64,000 bases of DNA from Pontibacter sp. Tf4 (GTDB lineage Bacteria; Bacteroidota; Bacteroidia; Cytophagales; Hymenobacteraceae): the NCBI RefSeq assembly GCF_014212495.1, contig NZ_JACKZC010000001.1, forward strand, positions 186,001-250,000, in the 5' to 3' direction. A program made the position numbers and the translations under genes. Below the pieces are notes generated by a model. The model did no database searches, was not told where the DNA came from, and saw nothing but the letters and a program-made list of their open reading frames with translations. Each line of letters begins with the position of its first letter. Positions within the stretch are counted from its first letter, which is position 1. Below are positions 18,562 to 27,248 of the stretch, one piece after another.

Positions 18562-19020
18562 TTATTTTTCAGGCCACTTTACTTCCAGGTTGTCGTCAAT
18601 AAACACACCGAAGTTTACGGCTATCAGCTGGTCCTCATCAAAGTACAGGTCGATCATTTCCTTTTCGTAGGAGATACGGATCTCGCCGCCTTCCATCTCT
18701 TCCACTTCCGGGTTTGTGATGTCATGATCTGCGAAAAGCGCTTTCAGCTGGTCCTGGCTCATTTCAAAAATGCGTTCATCCCACAGCTGCACTTCGCGGT
18801 TAGCTGTCTCGATGCAGCTCAGGCGGTAATCATCCTCCTTGTCGAAATAAAGCGAGTAGCCATCTTCCCAGTAGTTCCAGGCTTCATGCTCAAACTCATC
18901 GTCCTCATCCGACTCCTCCACCTCTTCCGGTTCGCCAATCAGTTCTTCTACCTCGTCTCTTGTCAGGCCAAACTTGATCTTACCAAGTCCTTTGCCTAAC
19001 CTGATGTCCTTATTGATCAT
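18562..19020 (-). CDS. Acidic hypothetical protein, 152 residues
   Basis: I do not recognise a characterised family. The protein is very acidic (runs such as EPEEVEESDEDDEFEHE and EVEEMEGGE), with no signal peptide or membrane segment, so it is probably cytosolic. The segment KIKFGLTRDEVEELIGEPEE resembles the start of the SmpA/BamE-like fold (GMTxxEVxxLLGxP), and ISYEKEMIDLYFDEDQLIAV could form the following strands, but this is only a hint. Similar short proteins sometimes act as immunity or inhibitor proteins; nothing here shows that. ATG start. Confidence 0.65.
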   Translation of the reverse strand: MINKDIRLGKGLGKIKFGLTRDEVEELIGEPEEVEESDEDDEFEHEAWNYWEDGYSLYFDKEDDYRLSCIETANREVQLWDERIFEMSQDQLKALFADHDITNPEVEEMEGGEIRISYEKEMIDLYFDEDQLIAVNFGVFIDDNLEVKWPEK

Positions 19021-19095
19021 TTTTATGGTTGTTTCTTTTTTACAAAGATATGTGAATTACTCTTTTAGCGATATTTCGGTTACATGTAAAATTTT

Positions 19096-19608
19096 TTATC
19101 CTTCGTACCTGGCCTTAAACGCTTCTTTTTGCCGGATATAGTCGGTATTCTGTTTTGCCAGGTCCCATTTCTTTTTAAAGATAGCAGCCGATTCGGCTTT
19201 TACCGGGTCTATATCGCGCGGCAGTTCCTCGCGTCCGTGCGCTCCGCTTTGTCCTTTTTTGTCGTCGGGTACGGGGCCGTCGTATTTTTTACCGGATCTG
19301 TGGTTGGCATAACGGCGGCTGCGGGTGTAGCCCATCTGCAGAAACTTGCGTGCCATATCTGCTCCTACAAAATCCTCCTGCTGCAGGTACTCCAGAAACA
19401 AACTATAGATCTTATCGGCCGACTCGCGTGCTATGTCCGGTGTCTTAAAGCGCCAGTGCGGCAGTATCTCCGATTTGTAAGGCTCTACCAGCAACACGCC
19501 CTGCTCGCCCTTGCCCACGCGGTATAGTTCGGGCTGTTTCCTGAAATCTATAGTTTTAAAGTCCAGGCTATAGTCAAAGGCTTTGTTATTTTTAGGCATC
19601 CCTGCCAT
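19096..19608 (-). CDS. DUF4385 family protein
   Basis: About 170 residues (start at ATG 19608; MPKNNK at 19599 is equally possible). The opening FDYSLDFKTIDFRKQPELYR and EQGVLLVEPYKSEILPHWRFK match what I recall of DUF4385, a small bacterial and viral family of unknown function. The middle is rich in Arg/Gly/Lys (YTRSRRYANHRSGKKYDGP) and the C-terminus is a charged helix (KKWDLAKQNTDYIRQKEAF). The start overlaps the 3' end of the antiporter gene by 8-17 bp, so translational coupling is likely. Confidence 0.75.
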   Translation of the reverse strand: MAGMPKNNKAFDYSLDFKTIDFRKQPELYRVGKGEQGVLLVEPYKSEILPHWRFKTPDIARESADKIYSLFLEYLQQEDFVGADMARKFLQMGYTRSRRYANHRSGKKYDGPVPDDKKGQSGAHGREELPRDIDPVKAESAAIFKKKWDLAKQNTDYIRQKEAFKARYEG

Positions 19609-21652
19609 ACGCAATGTTTATGTACATGTTGTCCTGCTCGGTTATGGGGTTCTGTTCCGGGTAAACTATAATAAAGCTGTTCTCTTTATAGTCTCTCGAG
19701 AGCACTCTTGGTACATAGTCCATGGTGTGGTTATAGGATACAGTTCCTCTTCTGCCTGATACCACCACGATCATATCATCTTTGGTGAGACTAGTCTTCA
19801 TATCCCCGAACTCATTGAAATTAGAAAGCGGTTCATACTCTGCTTCCACAGCTGGTTTAGTAGTGGCCAGTGTCTGCCTGATCTTGTTCAGGGTTCTTCT
19901 TCGGCCCCGGAATATGATTTTGGCACCTAACTGGCTCGATAGTTTTTTAACGGCCCTGATCCATCGCAGATACCCTCTTTCCAGTTCGGCATTGATCGGA
20001 ACTATAACTATGATGCGGCGGGTAGTGTTCAGCGGCTCCACGATCTTGCACACCAGTATCATCTGTTCCGTTTTTTCCAGCAGGTTATCCAGCACCGTCC
20101 CGAAAACTCTGTCGCGTGTGGTTATCTTTCCGTTCCAGCCAAGTACCACCTCAGTTATCATCATTTCCTTAATAGCCCGCAATATCCCGCTTGAGATGTT
20201 CATGTCTATTTTAGAAACCAGCTGTACGTCGTGGTCTGTAGCCGAGGCATGTTTGATAGCCTCCTGCAGCATTTTATTCTTTTTGAAGATCTCTTCCTCG
20301 GCATGTTCGTTATCTATCACTACTGCCAGCGGATAAATCGGCTCATTGTAATCCGGGTTCTTGAGCATGATAGAAAGGTCTATCAGGTTTTCTATAGTTG
20401 CCGGGTTGGCAATAGGTACCAGAATACGGTCTGGCTTTTCGCTCAGGTCCGGTTTTCTGCGGCTTTCAATAATGGCCAGGGCACGACCGGCTCTTTCTGT
20501 AATAAAGGAGCTTACAAGGCTTGTAGCCAGAATCAGAACTACAGTCAGGTTCAGCGCGAATTCTTCTACGATGCCTATTTCAAAACCAACCAGTATTACC
20601 GCCAGGGTTGCAGCTGCCCTTGCAGTACTTAATCCGAAAATCAGGTTCCGCTGTGTTATGGAGTAGCCGTACAATTTTTGAGTTATATAAGCGGCAATCC
20701 ATTTTGTGAGTATAGCCAGTACAATTACGACAACTATAGTTGCCAGCGCTGCCCAGCCCTCAAACAACACGCTTACATCAACCAGCATCCCCACGCTCAG
20801 CAGGAAGAACGGAACAAATATATTGTTCCCCACAAACTCCAGCCTGTTCATGAGTGCTGATGTATGCGGTATGAGTTGGTTAAGCGCCAGACCCGCCAGG
20901 AATGCTCCCAAAATAGCTTCTACCCCAGCCAGCTCCGCCAGAAATGAAGCAGCAAAAACCATTGCCAGTACGAATATGAACTGGGCTCCTTTTTCGCTTT
21001 CAAGCTGTTTGAATATAGCTTTAGCTATCACCGGAAACAGGAACAAAACTACGGCTACAAATGCTGCCAGCTTAAGCGCCAATATTATCCAATAAGCCAT
21101 GCTCACGTTGCCTTCCATCGAGCCAACTATAATTGCCAGCACGATCAGCACAGCCGTATCGGTTATAATGGTTCCGCCTATAGTTACTGTAACAGCCTCG
21201 TTTTTGGCCAGCCCGAGTTTAGAGATGATCGGGTATGCCAGCAGTGTATGTGAAGCAAACATACAGCCCAGTAAAACCGCTGACTTGAATTCGTAATCAA
21301 AAAGGTAAAGGAAGGTAAGCGCTCCTATCGTTATCGGTACAAAAAAGGTAAGAGCACCATACATAATGCTCCTTGTCTTCGTCTTTTTGAAACCGACCAT
21401 ATCCATTTCCAGCCCAGCCAGAAACATGATGTAAAGTATCCCCACTGTGCCGAACAGGATCATGCTGGCATCGCGCTCCATTATCCCGAAACCGTTTGGC
21501 CCCACTATCACACCGGCTATGATCAGCCCTACAATGCCCGGTATCTTTACCCTTTTCAGAATTATGGTGGAGACCAGTATTATAAAAAGTACCAGCGTAA
21601 ATATGAGTACAGGATCTTCGAATGGCAGTGTCAGTTTCAGCGCTAATTTCAT
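19592..21652 (-). CDS. CPA2-type cation:proton antiporter with cytosolic USP-like tail
   Basis: A 686-residue membrane protein. Residues about 10-390 form 12-13 hydrophobic helices typical of the KefB/NapA-type exchanger domain (ILKRVKIPGIVGLIIAGVIV, GAFLAGLALNQLIP, GTIITDTAVLIVLAI). The rest, about 400-686, is soluble and resembles one or two universal-stress-protein folds (RILVPIANPATIENLIDLSI; MILVCKIVEPLNTTRRIIVI). Such proteins exchange Na+ or K+ for H+ across the inner membrane, and the tail may sense nucleotides. Its 3' end overlaps the DUF4385 gene. The spacer upstream of its ATG is the origin-like region. Confidence 0.9.
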   Translation of the reverse strand: MKLALKLTLPFEDPVLIFTLVLFIILVSTIILKRVKIPGIVGLIIAGVIVGPNGFGIMERDASMILFGTVGILYIMFLAGLEMDMVGFKKTKTRSIMYGALTFFVPITIGALTFLYLFDYEFKSAVLLGCMFASHTLLAYPIISKLGLAKNEAVTVTIGGTIITDTAVLIVLAIIVGSMEGNVSMAYWIILALKLAAFVAVVLFLFPVIAKAIFKQLESEKGAQFIFVLAMVFAASFLAELAGVEAILGAFLAGLALNQLIPHTSALMNRLEFVGNNIFVPFFLLSVGMLVDVSVLFEGWAALATIVVVIVLAILTKWIAAYITQKLYGYSITQRNLIFGLSTARAAATLAVILVGFEIGIVEEFALNLTVVLILATSLVSSFITERAGRALAIIESRRKPDLSEKPDRILVPIANPATIENLIDLSIMLKNPDYNEPIYPLAVVIDNEHAEEEIFKKNKMLQEAIKHASATDHDVQLVSKIDMNISSGILRAIKEMMITEVVLGWNGKITTRDRVFGTVLDNLLEKTEQMILVCKIVEPLNTTRRIIVIVPINAELERGYLRWIRAVKKLSSQLGAKIIFRGRRRTLNKIRQTLATTKPAVEAEYEPLSNFNEFGDMKTSLTKDDMIVVVSGRRGTVSYNHTMDYVPRVLSRDYKENSFIIVYPEQNPITEQDNMYINIAYGRDA

Positions 21653-22282
21653 TCAGTTTTATTTTGTTCTACTTCTTTTTCTCTCCTTAAAGATATTCCT
21701 TTAAATTTTTTTCCGGCGATTTTTCTTCCTGTTCCACACCTTTCCACACAATCAACCTTCTAATTATTTTAAAAAGATTAAATTTTAAATCTCTTCTTCT
21801 TTCATCATTAGGGCTGTTTATAAGTGCATAAGTTTCCTATTCCACGCCCTTGTTTTATAAGTTGTGTATGGGTTTCTGTTTCTTCCACAACTGTTCCACA
21901 CTATTCGGCTGGGCATCATTTTATAGTTCAGTAGCTTAAATGGCTTATCCACTTTTACATGCTTTTTGTGAATTTCTTTTTGCACAGTTGTTCCACGCGT
22001 GGAAAACTTTTTTTTCTGCTGTTAATTATGAACCTCTATCCACTTTTTGCGTGGAACATGGCCTTTTTTCGTGCAGGTGCCTCCGTGGGTGTTGATGTTT
22101 TCAATACGTTACCCACTTTTATCCACAGTTATACCCCCGCTTTCTGTGGATTTCTATTACCAACTTTCGTTTTCAGACTTTTGTTTTGATTTTCCGGGCT
22201 CATCAGCCGTTTTTTTCGATTTCTGCTGCCAGTGGAACAGCTTTCTGCAGAACTATACGGAGGGCTGTAACTCTGCGGGCAT
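21653..22282. other. Candidate chromosomal replication origin (oriC-like spacer)
   Basis: A 630-bp spacer, T-rich on the plus strand, without a credible gene. It contains an exact consensus DnaA box TTATCCACA (22119-22127), near matches TTATCCACT (21945-21953), CTATCCACT (22036-22044) and TTACCCACT (22109-22117), and a reverse-strand AAATCCACA (22145-22153). There are five copies of TGTTCCACN: 21730-21738, 21892-21900, 21989-21997, and 22050-22058 and 22231-22239 on the reverse strand. A 30-bp tract at 21761-21790 has one G or C only and could be the unwinding element. The palindrome TTCCACGCGTGGAA is at 21991-22004. mnmG (gidA), a classic origin neighbour, and a parS site lie 2.5-4.5 kb away. 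No dnaA gene is present. Confidence 0.6.
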
Positions 22283-22285
22283 AAA

Positions 22286-22312
22286 AAAAGGAGACCATTA
22301 CAGTCTCCTTCG
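22286..22312 (-). terminator. Intrinsic terminator after the Ig-like lipoprotein gene
   Basis: On the minus strand it reads AAGGAGACTG...GTCTCCTT followed by a run of seven T. It lies directly after the stop codon of the 22317-23927 gene; the stop itself is the TAG of a CTATAG motif copy. Confidence 0.88.
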
Positions 22313-22316
22313 TTTG

Positions 22317-23927
22317 CTATAGTTGTATCCGGATGTCTTCCAGATCCCAGTTGGCCCTTATTTCTATCAGGTCGGGGTGCATGTATATCTGTTCCGGTTC
22401 TTTTTTAAAGTCAGCGCTTCCCTGGTCCCATTTCCCGTTGTTGTTTTCGTCGCGTATCACGCGCAGTTTATAGGAGTTGGGCGGCAGATCCGTGAAGTGG
22501 AAGTTGCGCTGGTTCCTGACTTCTTTTAGCACTTTGTTCTGAGTGGTCAGGAGTTGGAGTATAAAATTTTGCTGGTTACCAGCTATAGTTCCTTTTACGC
22601 TCCCGAATCCCTGGGCCTCTGCTATAGTTAGTGGGATTGGCTGTATCGGGAATTTTTTGTTGTGCACCGGCACCAGCTGCGTGCTGTCTATTACTATGGA
22701 ATAAGGTTGTTGCCGTGCCGCAAGTTTAGGAACTGTAAAGGTGAGTTCGGTTTGGGTCTTGTCCAAGTTTATTTGCTCCGGATACTTCAGGCTGGTTTTG
22801 TTTACCGAGTCTGCCTGAATGCTGATCGGGTTAGCGCCGTTAATTTTTACCTGGCCCTGTAAAGCGATGGTTAGTTTTTGTCCTGGTCTGTAGGTCTGTG
22901 TCTGCTGATTTCCATTGATAACCTTCAGTTGCGCTCCCTGCACGCGCTGTGTATAATCTGTTCCGAAATCTACCTGAATCGTGTCTAAGCTGCTGTTTCC
23001 CGCTGAATCGAGTACGGCTACCAACAGTTTTCCACCGTTAAATTTCGGGCTTCTGAACAGTTCGGCTATCTTTCCGTCCGGGGCAATTTTACTGCTCACT
23101 GTATCGGCGCTCCCTATTGTTTTAGCTGTAATCCTGCTGATGCCTTCGGTGTAGGTGATGGCAAATCTGTCGAGGAACTTCTGGCGCTGCAAGCCAATTG
23201 GTTTTTTGGTATCGATGCGGGCAGTTTGTAACACCACGTACTGCGAGTCCGGCGTTACCGTTATCGGTTCTGCTTTAAAACCGATGCGTTCAATTTCTTC
23301 GTAGAGACTGTTGGTGTTGGCATCCTGAAGCGCAAATATTTTATAGGTTCCTTCCTTCACGTTTTCCAGGCTGTATTCTCCCTGCGCATTTGCCTGTATC
23401 TGGTAATATGGCCTGCTTTTACGGATGTCCAAGGTATCGTTTGCGCGGTATAGCGCCACAACTGCGTCCTTCTCAGGTTCCTGTGTCAGCAGGTTCAGCA
23501 CTTTGCCACTCACCCTGCTCGAATCTATATAGCTGCCGGTACTGAACGAAAGGCGCAAGCCTTTGGCCACGTTCTTTTCCGTTATATCCGCTATGCCATT
23601 TCTGAAGTTAAAAATATAGGTAGTGCTGTCCTGCAATGGTTTGTCAAATATCAGGCTCAGGTTATTATCCTTAAACCGGATGCGGTATTTATTATCTGTA
23701 AAGGGCGTTATCAGCAGTTCCTTCTGCACGCTGATCGGCTGTACATTTTCATTAAATTCCAGGCTTATTGTATTGGTGTTTACATTTAGCTGCTGGTTGG
23801 TCGGGTTGCTGCTTACCAAGGTTGGCGGTGTAGTATCTTTTGGCCCGCCTTCCGGGCTGCCTACGCTGGCGCACCCTGCAGTAACAAGTGCAGTTGCGGC
23901 GGCCAGAGCTGTGTTGATAAATCTCAT
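22317..23927 (-). CDS. Lipoprotein with bacterial Ig-like (Big_5) domain
   Basis: About 536 residues. I start it at 23927 (MRFINTALAAATALVTAGC), which gives a standard lipoprotein signal with the lipid-modified Cys at 19; a longer frame to 23978 would bury that signal. After a linker (GSPEGGPKDTTPPTLVSSNP) comes an Ig-like domain of the Big_5 type (LEFNENVQPISVQKELLITP, NGIADITEKNVAKGLRLSFS). A carboxypeptidase-regulatory-like beta sandwich follows (KVLNLLTQEPEKDAVVALYR, YSLENVKEGTYKIFALQDAN). The C-terminus (NSYKLRVIRDENNNGKWDQG) looks like a second such module. It is probably an outer-membrane or periplasmic structural protein; no enzyme motif is seen. The stop codon lies within a CTATAG motif. 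Confidence 0.85.
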   Translation of the reverse strand: MRFINTALAAATALVTAGCASVGSPEGGPKDTTPPTLVSSNPTNQQLNVNTNTISLEFNENVQPISVQKELLITPFTDNKYRIRFKDNNLSLIFDKPLQDSTTYIFNFRNGIADITEKNVAKGLRLSFSTGSYIDSSRVSGKVLNLLTQEPEKDAVVALYRANDTLDIRKSRPYYQIQANAQGEYSLENVKEGTYKIFALQDANTNSLYEEIERIGFKAEPITVTPDSQYVVLQTARIDTKKPIGLQRQKFLDRFAITYTEGISRITAKTIGSADTVSSKIAPDGKIAELFRSPKFNGGKLLVAVLDSAGNSSLDTIQVDFGTDYTQRVQGAQLKVINGNQQTQTYRPGQKLTIALQGQVKINGANPISIQADSVNKTSLKYPEQINLDKTQTELTFTVPKLAARQQPYSIVIDSTQLVPVHNKKFPIQPIPLTIAEAQGFGSVKGTIAGNQQNFILQLLTTQNKVLKEVRNQRNFHFTDLPPNSYKLRVIRDENNNGKWDQGSADFKKEPEQIYMHPDLIEIRANWDLEDIRIQL

Positions 23928-24003
23928 GTGTTTGTGCTTATAAATGAAAATAGGCAAACTTTCGCTTGCCTTTTCCACGGTATCGTTTCAGTTAGTTCTA
24001 TCG

Positions 24004-24891
24004 TTATTTACGCTTCGCAACATAGATCAGGCTGGAATAATCATTGCCGTTTTTCTCGGCATAGTTGTTCGACTTAAACCCGTTTACTACACTGCTGATC
24101 ATTTTGGTTTTACCTTCTTTATGTTTTTCACTCAGCATGCTCACATAGTAGGCATCAAACTTCATGGGCAGCACTTCTTTCAGTTGCATTTTGTGCTTCT
24201 TTAAAAAGCGTTTCATGGTTGCCTGGGTAAAGTGGTACAAGTGCCTTGGTACGTCATAAGCCGCCCAGTTCTCCTTGTACTGCTGTGCATCATGCGAGTC
24301 AGCATTTGGTACCGCTATGATCAGGGTGCCGTCTTCTGTCAGGTGCGATATTAGTTCTTTTATCGTTTCGTTCAGGGTATGGATGTGTTCCAGTACGTGC
24401 CATAGCGTAATTACCTTGTATTTTTCGTCGGGTAGTTCGGCTATAGTTGTGGCTATAGTTGTACCTGTAGTTTCAGCAGCCAACTCGCGGGCCCGGTCGC
24501 TGGGTTCTACTCCCCTTACCTGCCATCCATCTTTTTTGCAGGCCGTCAGAAATACGCCGGTGCCACAGCCATAGTCCAGTATAGTTCCTTTGCCCGGAGC
24601 ATGCCGGTTTATGAGCTCCACTTTTTGCTTGGTTGTAATAGAGCGCACAACGTGGTACGCTCTGTTAATGATGCCGGTCTTTGTATTGGTGTGCGAGATG
24701 TAGTCTTCCGACTCGTAATAACTGCCTATAGTTGTTTCATCCGGACGTGGATTTGTAAACTTAAAGGTGCAGTTCTCGCACTCCACAATCACAAAGCTCT
24801 CTTTAGAAACTGAGTTATCCTTTACTACCAAAAAGTTTTTGAATTCTTCCTTGCCGCAGATCGGGCAATGCTCCAGTCTTTCGTAGCTCAT
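24004..24891 (-). CDS. Class I SAM-dependent methyltransferase with N-terminal zinc ribbon
   Basis: A 295-residue protein. A zinc ribbon comes first (Cys9, Cys12, Cys38, Cys41 in HCPICG and CENC), then a Rossmann methyltransferase domain with the SAM-binding motif ILDYGCGTGVFL near residue 105 and the acidic motif VRGVEPSD. VITLWHVLEHIHTLNE is the usual post-motif of the Methyltransf_23 group. Proteins of this layout often methylate sugars or lipids in cell-surface pathways; the substrate cannot be told. The start abuts the mnmG stop directly (0 bp), so both are probably expressed together. Confidence 0.9.
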   Translation of the reverse strand: MSYERLEHCPICGKEEFKNFLVVKDNSVSKESFVIVECENCTFKFTNPRPDETTIGSYYESEDYISHTNTKTGIINRAYHVVRSITTKQKVELINRHAPGKGTILDYGCGTGVFLTACKKDGWQVRGVEPSDRARELAAETTGTTIATTIAELPDEKYKVITLWHVLEHIHTLNETIKELISHLTEDGTLIIAVPNADSHDAQQYKENWAAYDVPRHLYHFTQATMKRFLKKHKMQLKEVLPMKFDAYYVSMLSEKHKEGKTKMISSVVNGFKSNNYAEKNGNDYSSLIYVAKRK

Positions 24892-26754
24892 TTATTTTCC
24901 AAGGTATACCATCAGTACCGAAATATCTGCCGGAGATACGCCACTGATTCTGGATGCCTGGCCAATTGTTTCTGGCTGCACCTTCAGCAATTTTTCGCGC
25001 GCTTCCGCCGATAAGGCCGGTATGTTGCGGTAGTTGATTTTGTCTTTTATGATATAGTTTTCGAGCTCGCCCATTTTTGCTGCCATCGTATGTTCTTTCT
25101 CAATGTAGCTTTCATACTTCACAGCAATTTCGGCCTGCTCTACACTATCTACCTTAAACTTACTTAAATATTCTTTAACAGCAGGTATCGCTTCGGCTAT
25201 ATGATGGATTTCGATGTTCGGTCGCTTGATCAACTGGCCGGCGCGTTGCTTTTCAACTATAGGAGCTGAGCCTAAACTCTCCAGCATGCTGTTGATATCT
25301 CCGGGTTCGATCGGCTTATTATTTAAGTACGCGATGATTTCTGCCGTTTCCGCTATCTTCTTATCCACAGCTTTCAATCTGCTCTCATCAGCCAAGCCAA
25401 GCTCATATCCAAGCTTAGTCAGGCGGATATCAGCGTTATCTTGGCGTAACAAAATACGGTGCTCGGCACGCGACGTGAACATACGGTATGGCTCCTCGGT
25501 CCCTTTATTTACCAGGTCATCTATCAGTACGCCAATATATGCTTCCGATCGCTTCAGTATAAACGGAGCTTTTTCATTTATCTTGTTGTGCGCGTTTATA
25601 CCCGCCATCAGTCCCTGGCAAGCGGCTTCTTCGTAACCGGTTGTTCCGTTTATCTGGCCGGCAAAGTATAGGTTCTCTACCAGCTTTGTTTCCAGTGTCA
25701 GGTTCAGCTGGGTTGGCGGGAAAAAGTCGTACTCGATGGCATAACCCGGGCGGAACATTTTGGCATTTTCAAACCCTACGATCTTGCGCAGCGCTTTTAA
25801 TTGCACATCTTCCGGTAACGAGCTGGAGAATCCATTTACATAAACTTCTACTGTGCTCCATCCCTCCGGCTCCACAAAAATCTGGTGACGGTCGCGCTCC
25901 GCAAAGCGGTTGATCTTATCTTCTATAGATGGGCAGTAACGCGGACCTAACCCCTGAATTCGTCCCTGGAACATCGGCGACTTTTCGAAACCGGTCTTCA
26001 GGATCTCGTGTACGTCAGAGTTGGTATAGGTTATAAAGCAGCTGCGTTGTTTGGCGAGCAGAGTAGTTTCGGTGTAAGAGAATTTTGATGGGTTCTCGTC
26101 TCCGAACTGTTCTTCCATGCGGTTATAGTCCAGCGAGCGGCCATCCACACGTGGCGGTGTTCCGGTCTTCATACGGCCTGCTTCAAAGCCTAAACTCACC
26201 AGCTGTTCAGTCAATCCCTTTGCTGATTTTTCTGCTGAACGACCACCGCCTAATTGCTTCTCGCCGATGTGGATAATACCATTAAGAAACGTGCCATTCG
26301 TTAAAACAACGGCCTTTGCCCGTATAGTTATCCCCAGGCTGGTACGTACGCCAACGGCTCTCCCCTGCTCTACTTCAATGGCTGTAACCATCTCTTGCCA
26401 GAAGTCTACATTCTCGGTTTGCTCCAAGCTCAGTCGCCAGGCTTCGGCAAAACGCATGCGGTCGCTTTGGGCACGTGGGCTCCACATAGCAGGGCCTTTC
26501 GATTTGTTCAGCATACGGAACTGGATCATAGTCTCGTCGGTAATGATACCGCTCATGCCACCCAGTGCATCTACTTCACGAACGATCTGGCCTTTTGCCA
26601 CGCCCCCCATTGCCGGGTTGCACGACATCTGGGCAATGGTGTTCATGTTCATGGTGGCCAGCAAAACCTTCGAACCCATTTTAGCTGCTGCAGCGGCGGC
26701 CTCGCAACCTGCGTGGCCTGCCCCTACAACTATAATATCATATTCTGGAAACAT
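24892..26754 (-). CDS. mnmG: tRNA uridine-34 5-carboxymethylaminomethyl modification enzyme
   Basis: A 620-residue FAD protein (formerly GidA). With MnmE it modifies the wobble uridine of certain tRNAs, which matters for decoding accuracy. The FAD-binding GAGHAGCEAA lies at 11-20, the family signature NPAMGGVAKGQIVREVDALGG follows near residue 45, and the second family signature TGYEEAACQGLMAGINAH lies near 370. The C-terminal helical domain is present (RNIPALSAEAREKL, ASRISGVSPADI). Length is normal. mnmG is classically found beside oriC, which fits the origin-like spacer about 2.6 kb away and the parS site directly upstream of the gene. Confidence 0.97.
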   Translation of the reverse strand: MFPEYDIIVVGAGHAGCEAAAAAAKMGSKVLLATMNMNTIAQMSCNPAMGGVAKGQIVREVDALGGMSGIITDETMIQFRMLNKSKGPAMWSPRAQSDRMRFAEAWRLSLEQTENVDFWQEMVTAIEVEQGRAVGVRTSLGITIRAKAVVLTNGTFLNGIIHIGEKQLGGGRSAEKSAKGLTEQLVSLGFEAGRMKTGTPPRVDGRSLDYNRMEEQFGDENPSKFSYTETTLLAKQRSCFITYTNSDVHEILKTGFEKSPMFQGRIQGLGPRYCPSIEDKINRFAERDRHQIFVEPEGWSTVEVYVNGFSSSLPEDVQLKALRKIVGFENAKMFRPGYAIEYDFFPPTQLNLTLETKLVENLYFAGQINGTTGYEEAACQGLMAGINAHNKINEKAPFILKRSEAYIGVLIDDLVNKGTEEPYRMFTSRAEHRILLRQDNADIRLTKLGYELGLADESRLKAVDKKIAETAEIIAYLNNKPIEPGDINSMLESLGSAPIVEKQRAGQLIKRPNIEIHHIAEAIPAVKEYLSKFKVDSVEQAEIAVKYESYIEKEHTMAAKMGELENYIIKDKINYRNIPALSAEAREKLLKVQPETIGQASRISGVSPADISVLMVYLGK

Positions 26755-26770
26755 GTATTTCTGAAATTAG

Positions 26771-26792
26771 AGATGTTTCACGTGAAACATCT
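26771..26792. promoter_or_regulatory. parS: parS site (ParB binding site)
   Basis: The 16-bp core TGTTTCACGTGAAACA at 26774-26789 is an exact match to the bacterial parS consensus TGTTNCACGTGAAACA. It extends to a perfect 22-bp palindrome at 26771-26792 (AGA on the left, TCT on the right). It lies between mnmG and ybeY. ParB loads onto such sites to segregate the origin region; parA/parB are not in the window. Confidence 0.93.
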
Positions 26793-26819
26793 ACAAGAGA
26801 TTGGTAATTCCTTTTGCGA

Positions 26820-27248
26820 TTAAAATTTTCGCAAAGATAAGCAAGAATCTTCTTGTTTGCGCATTTGTGCTTCCTGCTCTTCGGTCTTGTCTTTGTAGCC
26901 AAGCAGGTGCAGCACGCCATGAATGAGAACGCGGTGAAGCTCGTCCTCGAAAGGTATTCCTAAAGTCTGGGCATTGTCGCGAACGCGATCTATACTAACA
27001 AAAATATCACTTTCAATCACGCCTTCTTCATCGGCATTGTCGAAAGTGATAATATCGGTAAGCGTATCGTGATCTAAGTATTCTACGTTTATCTGATGCA
27101 GGTAATCGTCAGAACAGAAGATGTAGGTAAGGTTTGCTAATTCGTACTCGTGTTGCTCAACTATAGATGCGATCCAATCTGCAACCTGCTCCGGGTTCGA
27201 TAGCGAAAACTCTACGTCTTCGCTATAAAACTCAATTGGATGATCCAT
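26820..27248 (-). CDS. ybeY: Endoribonuclease YbeY (16S rRNA maturation)
   Basis: A 142-residue protein matching the YbeY/UPF0054 family, a metal-dependent endoribonuclease involved in 16S rRNA 3' maturation and ribosome quality control. The signature is HRVLIHGVLHLLGYKD. The first two zinc histidines are present (HGVLH), but the third position, His in E. coli (GYDH), is Asp here (GYKD). I believe this GYKD form is common in Bacteroidota. Other conserved parts are LNVEYLDHDTLTDIITF-like (INVEYLDHDTLTDIITFD) and DIFVSIDRV. It overlaps the next upstream gene (27232-27657) by 17 bp, suggesting translational coupling. Confidence 0.93.
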   Translation of the reverse strand: MDHPIEFYSEDVEFSLSNPEQVADWIASIVEQHEYELANLTYIFCSDDYLHQINVEYLDHDTLTDIITFDNADEEGVIESDIFVSIDRVRDNAQTLGIPFEDELHRVLIHGVLHLLGYKDKTEEQEAQMRKQEDSCLSLRKF

